The notes beneath the pieces are model-generated. The model was not told the DNA's origin, ran no database searches, and was given only the letters and a program-made list of their open reading frames with translations. This document shows positions 47,620 through 60,300 of a stretch of DNA of 64,000 nt, one piece after another. The number at the start of each line of letters is the position of its first letter. The stretch's first letter is position 1. Source of the stretch: Lingula anatina (Eukaryota; Brachiopoda; Lingulata; Lingulida; Lingulidae); assembly GCF_001039355.2 (NCBI RefSeq), contig NW_019775512.1:41595-105594 (forward strand), written 5' to 3'. Position numbers and translations under genes: made by a program.

Positions 47620-50600
47620 GTTACTTACATCTTGGACATAATAACGAATTTGTGTCGTTTTTATGTCCAATACAAGTAGTTTACATTGATGACGTTACGT
47701 GCGTACATTGCGGAATGGAGTAAATGATAGTACATGTAGGCCTATGTCTTGTTTGAACACCTAATAAATATATAAATAAATAAATATCAGGTTGTAATTA
47801 AGTCATCTCACTGAGTGGGTCAGTACTCGCATCCAGACTATCTCTCAAAAGCCTCATACCTGTATCTCAAGTTTATATCGGCATTTTAGCCGATTAATTA
47901 CGATGTCAGATAGATGGATCTAGCGGTACCTGGATCTAAAGATACGTGGGTTTATAGGAACCAACATACGTTGGTGGATCTATCGGAACGTAAATTTAAC
48001 GAGACGTAAATCTATTGAGACGTGTATGTATAGAGACGTATCTATCGGGACGAATGTTTTATTGGGACGTTTATCTATATGGCGGACGCCGCATTTCACA
48101 TGATAAAACTTCTCATCTACATGTAGAAGTTTATTAAATTCCTTTTTTTTTTTTTTTAGATTAAACAAAACTGTTGAAAACCATGAATTAGACTCTTTTT
48201 TTAATTTCTTCAAGCCTTTTCAAAATGGTGATAAAAGTGTCCATGGTGAATGATTGATTTCTTTTTAAAACAATAGGACCTAAAAGCACAAAAGATAGAG
48301 GCACACACTCCAGCTTTCCAACTCTATTAGGCCAGTCAAAAGATTGACTAAGCGAATTTTGTGCCAAAAACTTCATTTTGATATGATGAGAGCTGAAATG
48401 TGAACTAGCCAAAGGGTAAAACGTTTTTACTAGACTATACGTTTTATTGGTGTTATTGGTGTTGCATATATGCTGAAAAAAAAAGCGCAAAAAAAAACAT
48501 AACTTTTGAAAAAAAAAAAGGCCTGATCATGCTGTGTCTGTACATAATAAGTGCATGATTCTAAATCTCTTCCTACATAGAAATTTGCAGGAACAGTATA
48601 AAAAACAGAATAATTATAATAACTTTCTCATTTGATAACTAGTCAGTGACCAGCAAATCTGAGACCAATTAACATAATGGTTAATAGATGGAACATAGCC
48701 AACAAACACTTCTCTAGGGTGTTTGCCCATGCTGAGATTAGAATGGCTTATAACATATTATTTGCATGTTCCTTTTCTACAGCAATGCTTGAAATCAAAA
48801 CAAAATTTAAGTTTTCATCATAATGTTCATCATCATCCTGTCAGGGTATTGCTTAAATTTTGCTCTAAATTTGGCCATACGCTCTTTGCTTGTAGGACCC
48901 AGCATCTCAAAAGAATTATCATGGGATATATAGAATAAACTAAGGATGTTTACTGCAAATGAAAATGCAACAAAGGTGTTAATTAATAGTATGCACATGA
49001 GTGGATCATTGCTCCTTCATTCTTAAAAAGATAAAAAAAAAATAAACATAATGTATTATAAAATAAAGATTGCTTTATCATTTTTAAAAAGTCTAAGCAT
49101 ATCTTACCTTTAAAGTGATGAGAGTGATTATTATGGTATTTGATAACTTGACAAATGCTTTTTTCTCAGGAGTGTCTTACTCAACTTTAGTAAGTACAGC
49201 AAAAAGTATCCCGTAATCAGCAAGCAGTAATTTACATGACAGATGTGTGTGTGCGCCCACATGCATGCGTGCATGCCTGTGTCCCCTAGATATGGAAACC
49301 CCTAGGTGTTTCTGTGGATTACTATTGATAGAGGATTCTATAGACGTCTTGAATTCAACTGTCATCATACTGAATTCTACAATGTTTTTATCTACTGAAT
49401 TTAAGGATGTTCTACCAAATTATAGAATATTCTCATAAGATCTTCTGACCAGCACAACACAGATGATGATGCCATAATTAGCAGAGATGATGTTGATGAT
49501 GATGATGATGAACACATAAAGATTTTTTACCATCATTATGCTAGTTTAAACCCCAAACCCAATAATATGAATTTCAATGGACAGTTTTTAGTAATTTTAC
49601 ATATCAGTTGTTCATCACTGATACATAACTATGTATGCAGTATGCATCAGACGGGATAATCAATTTCTATTTAATGGCTTTCTATTGAAGAATAAAACCT
49701 TCTGTACTTGATATTCATCACAAAATGTACGCCCGTTACGCAAAAATGTGTACCTCTGTTCTAATATTTACATAAAATTAAAACATGGTAAAACATTATT
49801 TTGTGTACCATTATTGAGAGGAGTGAAAGTGTGCTTTGCAAAAAAATCAGCTTTTTTTAATAACTTTTTTTTAGTAAAACTAAAAAAAATGTGTATTTTC
49901 TGTAACAGATGTACATTGACCTCCACACCAAAAGCTCATCAAATTTCTTATAAACGTCAAGAGCTTTATCAATTTTTTTCTTTTCTGTTGAATTTTAGAC
50001 ATGTGCCAATTGTTGATGTATACTACAAAATTTTGTTAATGTATTTTAAGATGAAAATTTTCACAATTTAAATTTGTTAACTGGATTATGAAAAATAAGC
50101 TATAAAAAGGACCACATTTGACAGAGTTTTTCTTAACTAAAATCAAAAGATATTCTAAAAACTCCAGTAGTTCCAAAAACTTCAACTGTTCTGCTTTTAA
50201 ATGACACCCTTTGTTAGATTCTAGACCAATTTTGAAAATTTTATGTTGAGGTTGACCATTTGCAGGAAATGCCCATGCACGGGTTTTCTAGACACGTTAA
50301 AATGAGAAGTGGCAGACACAAAACAAAAAGAGAGATTAAGGACGACGTAGGTGTCAAAACGCATTAAGCAGCAATAAATTCATCTTCAATAACAACTTTT
50401 AGAACTTGAATTGAATGAGATTAAAATTCACAAAATGGTCGAGGACTGCGGGCAAAAGGCGTAGAATGTTGACCTATCCAAAGAAAAACGTACGTAATAT
50501 TACTTGGCAAAGTATAGTGTATACATCAAAATATAATGCTAATTAGAAAAAAATATTTAGAAAATTTAACCGAATGTTTAAAGTGTAATTATTTTATTTC

Positions 50601-51051
50601 TGGTAAAACATTATACCTTTTGCACATGTACGTACGTGCTCTAAATGTCAAGAATACAAAAAAACTAACCCAAGATATCAACCTCTTATGTGTAACAATT
50701 TTTTCTTTGACAGGAAAGTGCTCTCCTGCATGTACCAGTAGCATCACTTCTTGAACATAGTTTATCCTTGGACATTGAGCTGAATATCTTAGTAAATCCT
50801 CCCAAATTTCTGCCTCTCTTTTTTCTTTTCATATAAATTTTACTTTTAAACTAAGTTCAAGTGATTGTCACTAACACAAGTTGTGTTAGTTGCATCTCAC
50901 AGGTATTCTTTCATAGCAGTCTGCATAGCTGATATGAGGTGACTCCATCACCTGATTAAAAACAGCATACTTCGATTGAAGTCCCCCCCCCCCCCCAATT
51001 CCTAAAAAAATTAATAAATAGCATTTAAATTGCAATTTTATCCTTGTCTAA

Positions 51052-52452
51052 TCATCTCACTTTTTTTGCTTCTACTTTTTTGTCTGTATTGTCTGATGTC
51101 TTTCTTTTCAGTCCTTTCATTTTCCTTGTTTGTAATTTATCCAAATCTTGTTTCTCCATATGAATACGGCCAAGTTTACTACCAAATGGATCTCTATTAA
51201 TATTTTTGACCTTCTTGGGCTGAAAATATAAGAAAAAAGACATGTTAAACATACCTGAGGTTTGCCCATTCTAAGGGTGCATTCAGAACAGATGATCTAC
51301 AGACTTATCTGCTAACTTAATATGGCAGATCTCACTTAAAGCAAGCCGCTTATTCTCCAGATGGTCTCCTGCTTCCATGCATGGCATTAAACAGATTAAA
51401 TCTCAGCTCCCAAGTTTAATTGCTTGGCCCCTGTAGGGATGGCATGTGTGTAGGTGGGGAGACCATCAGGGGATTAAGCAGCTTGCATTTAAGTAAGTCT
51501 GCCATATTTGATTCGTGGATAGTTTGTGGATCAAATTGTTCTGAATGTGCTCTAAGAGAAAACAAGAAGAAATGAAAATCTCTTTTCAAAAATGTCATAT
51601 ACTAAAATAACATTCCCTAGATTGTATAAGACCGTTGAAATAAACAATACTAGAAACAGTGACCCATTTCTCAGCAATGGTTCCAGAAAAAGAAAACACT
51701 TGAATTCCAACAAAATAATGAAAAATCTCAAGCTTGACATTAAATATGTAGTAAGTCACAGAGTATGGTGCGTGAGAATTTAAGTTGACCCTGAACTGGT
51801 GTCAAATTTACCTTGGCTTGCTTGGGTTGTTGCCTTGCTCGCTTGTACAAATCATCTGAAGCTAACCTTGTTCTCCTCATGGAAAAGTCTACAGATGGTC
51901 CAATTTCTTCCAGTTCAATTCGTGGAGTCCTAGATCCTGATTTTTTCATTTGGACTCTGCATTGAAAACAAGATCAAGTATCAATGACACATGTCATTTA
52001 AAACTGAGTGAGAGAAATTATATTCTGCATTGACATTTTAGGCTGCATATTTCTGACAATACTTACTTGTAATTTCTGAGATAAATTTTCCCATCCAAAG
52101 TAGTAAAAAGAAGCACATGTTCCAAGCCTGCAAGTCTGATATTCTCTATTACTGGGCCTCTGAAGAAATCTGAAAGAATCATGAAGTAAAATCAATATAG
52201 ACATAAATGTAAAATAACTTCAACTCTCAGGGGACCATATTAAACCACCACTGTAGATTCTTTTCAAATAATGTACTTAAATGTTTAAACTATTTCCATT
52301 TACCTATCAAGAGATTTTTTAGCCTCTGATATTCTGGTTCATTTTCAAATGCTTCTCCAGCAAACAATAAACATGGCTTGCTACCCAAAGAGAACTTGCC
52401 AACCTATGGAACATAAGGAAATAAAGTATCAAATGAACCCTTTAACATAATG

Positions 52453-52496
<44 letters not shown>

Positions 52497-53897
52497 TTTT
52501 ACGTTTTATATATTATGCTTGTTGTGAGTAAGTAATTAATTTATCTTAAGCACTAATTTCAACTGATGTTACTCTTTTTGCTTTCCCATTATTAACCAAA
52601 GACACTTCTTAAAATGAGTCTATATAAAGTAACCTACATGGAACTCCTGCATAGACTTGTATTTTTCAATCCCAAGCTCCACCATGTCCAAAACGTGAAA
52701 GTCAAAGAAACGTCCTGGTATGGTAAAATATGATTTTAATTTTAATACATGGGTATATAACAAGAAACTAGCTGCATAAAATTAAAGCACATAAAATTAT
52801 TACACAATTTTGAATTAATATCAAAATATGAGGCTCATTACAAGCTTTTTAAAATACTCATAAAAAAGCATGATGTTTTTATTATGATATAGCCACTTAC
52901 CAATGACAACATTGTTTGGTCTTTTCTTTTGATGGGAACCAAACATAAATAATGAAGCATCATTCCTATCTGACAAAAACTCCTGAAATTCAATCAACAA
53001 TTTTTTTTATATAAAAGATTTTGAGAACTACAGATATGAGAAAAAATATGGTGAGAGAAAACAACTTTTTGAAAAATGCCATAATATATATATTCACTCT
53101 AGCTGTATATAATAGTGAATGAGCCAAGTCTTTAATTCACACATACCAATGATGTTTGATCTTCCAATGGTCTCATGATGTTTTTCTTTTGAAACATAAC
53201 TGCATCTGGCTTCTTCAGGAAATACTGTAAATACCAAAATGTTAGAAAACCCTTGCCTATTCAAAAACATTGCAAATGATTTGCTGGACACAAGACTGCA
53301 TAATTATTCACGATTCCAAAATTATAACAAGGTACTTTTTGGAAATAAGACAAAATGTCTTAATATATACAGTTCTGTAAGGAAATGTGCTCAAAACCAA
53401 TGTGTTTATGTTAGTATACTTACCATATCTTTTAAAGTTTGGGAAACTACCTCACTGGTTCTTCCACCGCGGATGAACATTGCAGTCTTGGTGTTTTCTG
53501 TCAGCTTTGATTCTCTGCTCTCAAGATAGCGCTTAGAGCGCTGGGTCTTGGGTTTTCTGATAAATAAATAGTCAAAATTAACATTTTAATCTATGACACT
53601 GGCAAGAATACATTTAACTGCCCATCAAGTTTACTAGAAAAGGGAAATGTGCACAGTTAAAATCATTATTTTTGAAAACAATTTTACCGTCGGCAATATA
53701 GTGCCGCATAGCACTTGAGAGGATGGCACCCAGAACTCATAAAATGATTCATCTTTAACAATACTAATCCTTTTTTTAATGTTTTACTATCAATAATTAC
53801 ATGTAGGTTATCCTAACCCTTAAAATAGTTTTAAAAATTGACTAATTTTGATATAATTCATTATCATACAAATAACTTACACTACACGTTGAACCAT
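51052..53897 (-). CDS. RPF2: Ribosome production factor 2 (Brix domain)
   Basis: Nine exons join in frame to 300 codons: 53897-53881, 53556-53424, 53224-53147, 52982-52901, 52714-52638, 52403-52304, 52169-52067, 51956-51812, 51219-51052. This length matches human RPF2 (306). Recognised stretches include MVQRVVKPKTQRSKRYLE, AMFIRGGRTSE, KNIMRPLEDQTSLEF, LFMFGSHQKKRPNNVVIGR, DFFRGPVIENIRLAGLEHV, SGSRTPRIELEEIGPS and the basic tail with GRIHMEKQDLDKLQTRKMKG. RPF2 works with RRS1 in the nucleolus to load 5S RNP onto pre-60S ribosomes, and the Brix domain covers about residues 30-235. The last intron carries a MITE (51275-51552). The gene is divergent from CCDC81. The start codon encodes the expected MVQRVVKPK opening and is split from exon 2 after 17 bases. 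Confidence 0.97.
51275..51552. mobile_element. PIF/Harbinger-type MITE (family A)
   Basis: A 278-bp palindromic element flanked by TAA (51272-51274, 51553-51555). The ends are GGGTGCATTCAGAAC and GTTCTGAATGTGCTC. It is homologous to 23993-24268 along its length (AACAGATGATC, GGAGACCAT.AGGGGATT, GCCATATTTGATTCGTGGA). It lies in the last RPF2 intron. Confidence 0.75.
52454..52494. repeat. (CA)n microsatellite
   Basis: About 20 CA units in an RPF2 intron. Confidence 0.95.
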
Positions 53898-54305
53898 GCT
53901 TGTTGATAGGTGAAGGTCGATTAGAAAAGTAGAAAATCATTATCATTATCATTAATCGTTTCAAATATGTATATGAATATCATTTATATATGCTCTTTAT
54001 AATAGAGGAATCAAAATTTGATATTAATATCATTTTATATTATCTTAACCTAATTTATCTAGATTTACAATGTTTTTGAAGGGTTTGAGACTATACGGGA
54101 AAATTTGTATAGCGTGACGTCAGGTGTAGCTACGCCAATCACAATAGGGATTCTCCCTGGCAACGTTGTGTGTGTGATTGGCGACTGCTGGTGTATGGGC
54201 AATCAAATAATCCAGTGGCAGGCCGATGAATTCTTCAGTTGCACCAGTGTTATTAGTTAATTAGGCAGTGTTTAAAGAAAATCAGAAAAATAAAACATAA
54301 ACAAG
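53898..54305. promoter_or_regulatory. Bidirectional RPF2/CCDC81 promoter
   Basis: The two start codons are 408 bp apart, head to head. The interval holds a perfect CRE TGACGTCA (54115-54122), CCAAT boxes in both orientations (CCAAT 54135-54139, ATTGG 54177-54181) and CTGGCAAC (54157-54164), which on the minus strand reads GTTGCCAG, the strong half of an RFX X-box. There is no TATA box near either start. The CCDC81 ATG sits in AAGATGGC, a YY1-like context. Both genes probably share this element; the X-box would fit the ciliary role of CCDC81. Confidence 0.6.
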
Positions 54306-57300
54306 ATGGCAACGGATGTCATGCAAGGCCTTGTGGATGAGGCTAAAAAGAACAAATTCTCAATTATTGGAGCCAAACTGAACGATGGAGGTGAGTGAAG
54401 AAGATACTTTTGAAAATGTTCATGTGCTGTTTAACTTATCTTTGCGGTTGTTACTTTGTTGTTGATTTGAAGTAAATCTATAGACATTTGAAAGTTTTCA
54501 AGTAAGGGATATTTTTAATTTCAGATGTGGTCGCCATTTGGGATAATATATCAGCTTTCATTGAGAAGCAAATGCTGAATCAGAAGGTAAGAAAATTGAA
54601 CTTTAATTAATATTACTGTTAATATATATAATATATTATTATTTATAATAAATTAACATATTAAGAGAGAGTAACCCTGTATACATTTCCTGTGAGACAC
54701 AGAGATTATTTCTACAAGTTTCTTACACAACTCCAATTAAATAAACATGCTGAAATAAAAAAGGCATGAAAGCGCTAACCTTCTTCCAATCTCTTGTCAT
54801 AAACTGGATATTCTTATCCCTCAATACAGTTCATAATAAAAAAAATTCAACAAAAAGATGTAATGAAATGAAACTTCATTGATATTTATGGTATTAATTT
54901 TATATACTATTTGAAACCATGTATGGTAGCACTGGATATTTGGCTGGGTTTAGTCATAATAATGTGGCATTTTTCCTCACTTAATATACATCTTCAACCC
55001 AGTGGCTCTAATATTTCACCCTTATTATTTGACAGTAGGTGTTATTTTAATTAATTATTGAATTATGTAATTAAATGTCAATGTGAATGATTTAGAATAT
55101 TTATTATATCAGCTGTCAAAACTGTTTGACAAATTACGTACATGATGACATCACAGATTCTAATGTTAAAATAATGAACATACATTAATGCATTATCAGT
55201 GAACTAACACATTTATTTTTGTATATAAGGTTACATTTGTTATTTTGAGTGTTTAAAAATCCAGTTCATGTGTCCAAGGGTGTGACCACAGGAAGTGAAT
55301 TTGACAGCAGTTTTGGCTTTTGTTTGAGAAAATTAAGTATATAGAAATTTTCAATTAAAATCACATTTTACACAATTTTATTTTGTTTATAGGCTGTTCA
55401 CTTACCAGGACTAGGGACTTTTACTTTCACACAGAAGAAGTTAGATATAGGCAACAACAAATTTATTCTGATACAGAGACCAGTATTTGTTTTGTCTGAG
55501 AAATTTGCACAAACACATGGCCTTCAATATACCAAGCACCATGTATCTGGTGAGTGACCTTTCTTTTGAGTCATCTTTGACAGTGTGTAATATTTTGTAC
55601 AAATTGTTGCTGTTACATATCAATATCCAATATTCATAAATACTGCTTGGCTATTATTGATCTAGTAAGCCACTGTTTTTAACAAAAGTATTGACCTTGG
55701 TAATTTTCTTATAAGCAGAATGCAATTGTTAGTCTTTGTACATTATTTGATAAAATATCACATCAATGGTCTGTTTTATGTTGATAACAGTTGCTGAATA
55801 AGATTTCTTCTGATTAATTACTAATGATGTATTTGACATACCAAAAATGTTAATATCACATTTACTTGTTTATATTAGATAATTTTTCATCTTTTGCATA
55901 CTCTTCTCAAAACTTTTTTATTTCAATTTTTCAGGCCAAATTCCTGTTGTCCAGTTGAATTTCAGCGCCATATCATTTGAGAGTCCCTTTGACAGAGATG
56001 CAGTTGAAATATGTGTTCAGGAGGTTCTTGGTGCCTTAGCACGTTCTGTGGCAAACAAGAGAAATGTGGAATTTACATTTGCAGGCATAGGACGACTTCA
56101 AATTAGAGAATCTAAGGTCAAAATGAAATTTTATAAAGAATTCCTAAACAGCATGGATGGATCAGGGAAATTGGTGGATGCACTGAAAAACGTAAGAAAA
56201 TGGAATATTTAATGTGATATATGGCTATTTTATTAAAATTATATAAATATGTATGAACAAATAAAACTATCAAAAACCTGTGATGTTTAATATGTCTCCT
56301 ATTATATTTTCATCCATGACCTGTCAGTGGATGTCAATTAACATATATGTTGCCATTTATTGATGATTTATTTGTTCATTTCCAGCGACCTGGCACAGTT
56401 GATTCTGTGATGTCTGACAGAGCACCATCTAGAGCTCATTCAAGCAACACTTTAGTTCTGCCAAGGTGAGAAATGACATAACTATAGAAATCAGTGTTTA
56501 GAAACTTATTTTCCATAGGTATACATAACAAATAATATATTGTATATTACATTTCCATGATACGTTTGAATGGGATAGAGTAGACTAGTGTGAAGGAAAC
56601 TTTTTAAATATCATTTTTACATAACTCACACTTGTTATCAACTCGACTATAGCAAGTTAGTGATGGACATGCCTTGTAAGAATCTTCTACAATGTAGCAC
56701 ATGTTACTTGTATAGTATGAGCAGAATATTGAATTCCACTGCTAATTAAGTTATTGTATTTTTCTTTTCTCTTTAGGATCACTCATAGCTCACATGGCCT
56801 ACAACTGGATGGTGATCAGCAGCCCCAAGTATCAAAAAGCCCCAGAATGCCCACCATTACAGAAGATGAAGCTATTCCCAAGGAGATCAATGTCCTGGAA
56901 ATAGAACCAGATGTTGATGCTGCACAAGTCAATGATCCAACATTTGCACCTGATCTGCCTGCCCAAGACCCATTTGATGAAGTTGAAGAACTGAATGAAA
57001 TGGATCTTCCCGGAATTCTGATGCAGGATATGTCAGATGAGCAGAGAGAACAACTTAGTAAGTACAAACAGCTTCCCATATTAGCCAGTATTTTCATCAT
57101 GATAATAATCCTTCAGCTCAAAAGTTACCGTGCAAGGATTGAAAGATGATTCAAAGTTGCATTTTAGGAGGGGAAGTAGGCGCTCTAACAATAGTCAAAA
57201 TGAGTTCAAAATCCATTACTGGCTAGAATATGAAAATCACTTTCTTTCATAAAAGTTTAGTCAAAACTAATCACAATGAGTTTCAGGTAACCATTGCATA

Positions 57301-60300
57301 TAAGCTAAGCCAGTGCTAACACAAATAGTTGTATTTGTAAATTTATTTTATTGCTACATGTAACAACAGTTTGTTCATTGCAATTATGCTGAAATGCAAC
57401 ATGAAAATGATAGGGGGAACTTATAGTTGATATGACAGTAATCATGACCAACTCATTCAAACAATTAATTAGTATACTTTCAGGTATGAGTCATAAAAGC
57501 TAAGAGGCCTTTTAAATAAATGATGGCCAATATACCTGTGAACAATGAAAATAAGCTTAACTGACAAATTTCCAAAAAATGGTGGCTTATTTAATTTGGC
57601 ATGTGTCAGCAGGACAGGAAGATAATTGCAGACTTGAAAGATAATTAGTGATCAACAGTAAAAATTTTGACATGTGAAGTTTATTTTGCCAAGATTCAGT
57701 TTTATGTCACCATAAATGCTCTTCAGGATCTCATTAAAGATTGCCATAAAAGTAGTATTGCTTTAGTAACAGCTAACATATATGTTTGTTCATCAAAACT
57801 CTGACAGAAGACTGTGGTCACATAGTAAAAACAGTTGCTGCTCATTCAGAGCAGGTTATAGTGCATACTTCTACTTTATATGAAGAATATCACATCTTAC
57901 AAGTGAAAATGTCTAGTCATTTTCAAAGTGCATTGGATCATTTAGGAAAATACTACATGTGGCCAGACTTAAGACAAAGGCAAAAAGGTAATTAAAAATA
58001 ATATGTGAGTTAAACATTATGTTAATAATATCAATAGAACTAAATTGACACATCTAAATTTCAAGCATAATGGTTCAAAAATTGCAAGTTTTGTGATTTT
58101 ATTAAATGATTTTTGGAGATAATGAATAAGGCATTTTTTTTTGCTGCATGCTTTAGAATATACAAAGATAACTTGTTGAAAGTCAATGTGGAGTTGATGA
58201 TTTAATTTACTAGTTAACATTTCTGATGCTCACTCTTATTGCTGTTTATCTTTTTGCTAAAACTGAACTGTATGCATTCAGCATTCTTTATCATTTTGAC
58301 AGCCTTAACAACCACTGAGCTTTCCAAACAAAGTAAAGAGAAGCTAATCAAGGCATCATTAATTATACCTTTGCTCATACATACTACAACATGTTCTATA
58401 ATGAACATCAACCTTAATGAACTCTAGAAACTTTTATCAAGGTGCCCTGTTAAAAGACAGAGTCAAAGGTTGTAGTAAATTGCCTCAATGGTGTTTGTTG
58501 ATGGTAGTAAAACTGGTAACCATGGGTCAGACTTGTAGATGGACGACTGCAGCTGGTTCATTGAAACTTTGCTGGAAAAGTTTTAATCATTTAGGTTGAA
58601 AAGTGAATGGTAGTTGACAGTTTTTAACCACATTCAGTTTAAAAATATTCCCAAAGGTTGTTTTGAGAACATTGAAAAAGTGATAGGTCAGTATGTGGAT
58701 TGATTCTGAAGAGGACTTTGACATTCATCCTGAACTACTCAGGCCCTCGTCAGCTCCACACAGCAGCATGCAATTTAAGGAACATCGACGATGCAAAAGT
58801 AGTATGGCAGATTATGATTTTGTACGCTATGAAGCGCAAAGACCAAGTACGGCAAAGTCAATAAGTCTATGTATTAAGTCTGGTGAATTTCAAAATTCAA
58901 AAGGTCACAGTAATGACAGTTATCAAGCACAAGTGTCTCATCACAGAAGGTGCAGAAGTAGCATGTCCTATCATGAAGGTATGAAAAGTTAGTCCTAACA
59001 AATCATCTTAACCATTATAGTTCATCTTTGTGAATAATGCTACTGTAAAATAGATTATGATTATGGCAAAAATATTTGAAACTTTATGATGTAGTTACAC
59101 CATTGCTAAAAACCTATTTCAAATGTTAGTTATTGTATATTAACAAAAGCCTTGTTACAATTTTTAAAGATTTTATTTTAGATGAAAATTAAAAAAAAAA
59201 TAGTTTAATTTACATGCATGTTATAAACCACATTATATGACTTACAACAGCTGTTTTGTTACTACTACTTAAAGCCAAAAATATCTTGTCCTTTCTTTCA
59301 ATACCTAAAAGGATAACAACAGTTCATTTTGGCCAAAAATTAATTTTCTTGGGGTGAATGACAATTTTCCCATACTTACCAATGGTTAATAATCCATTTC
59401 TACATTCAAAGTTAGTCCCAGATTTTTTTTTTTTTTTAATAGCCATCTATGGAGGTCATGTGGTCCGATGACAAGCACAGATTTTAGAATAATTGCTATA
59501 TTGTGAAAAATAGATCTCATACCTTTAAGTCTTATTAAACATCTGAGGCTATGTTGCTAAGGCGTGGCAGGTATTTATTTGAAGTTCAGAATTTCAGGTG
59601 GGACAGGAAAGCATACAGAAGAGCAGCAATAAAACAATAAAATAAGTTATGCCAGTTATGATTTTACAACAACGTGAAGCCTTTCAGTATTTGATTTATT
59701 TGTCCTCAAGTGGCTGTTCTTTGCAAAAACATTACAATAAAATGACCAATGTTTTTGACCTTAGCAGTTAGTATGGGAAATATTCCTCTTACCACCCATC
59801 CGTATGTGACAGTTAGATATTTTATGCCAGTTTTTGGATTATATTATATTATATTATATTATATTATATTATATTATATTATATTGATTTGATATGATCA
59901 AATTTACCTTGTTTTTTTTTTTTTTCTTTCTGCAGAACTGAAACGTATGCAAGGTTTACGCCTTGAGACCCCACCTAGCCGCCATGGTTCTCGTACAGCT
60001 ATCCCTATGGCCAAGGCAACAGGAGTTAGTTTCAATGAGGACTTCATGCAACCACCTGCAGTTTCAGCCTACTCTGGAGGAGGTGGTGCCCTGCTCAGGG
60101 CCTCCTCTGTGTCACAGTCTAGTCCAGCACCATTGCAGCCCATTGTTAAACCAGAAAAGTAAGCTGCATTTCAAATTAATCTAATTTTATTTATTTATTT
60201 TAAGTTGAGTATCACTTTACCAGATCGCATGCAAAATAGATCTCCTGGACCAGTATCTCTGAATAAGTAGGGTCTAAGAGTTGGTTAAATTAATATACTT

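Larger units (their letters stand above)
46636..48067. mobile_element. Foldback-like element with arms of 16-bp repeats
   Basis: The left arm (about 46636-46850) and right arm (about 47914-48067) are inverse in orientation. Both are built of degenerate 16-bp units close to ACGTCYCNATAGATCC, for example ACGTATTTTTAGATCC at the left and ACGTATCTTTAGATCC at the right (inverse strand). Short direct repeats within long inverted arms are the architecture of foldback transposons such as Drosophila FB and sea urchin TU. The centre holds a MITE and microsatellites and no transposase. Sixteen is not a multiple of three, so this is not a coding repeat. Confidence 0.55.
45577..51051. other. Gene-free interval between TULP4 and RPF2
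   Basis: No reading frame with family resemblance was found on either strand. It holds the TULP4 5' flank, a foldback-like element (46636-48067) with a MITE in its centre, CA, TA/GA and GAT microsatellites, T-runs near 48140, and a recurring motif related to GTAACAGACGTACA at 46187-46435 and 49720-49915. Confidence 0.5.

Noticed and set aside
49748-50071. 107-codon frame on the plus strand in the gene-free interval
   Set aside because: Lys/Phe-rich composition typical of AT-rich noncoding DNA. No splice context and no family resemblance.
57349-57560. Possible further CCDC81 exon between 57057 and 57808
   Set aside because: No open stretch with phase-compatible splice sites was found.
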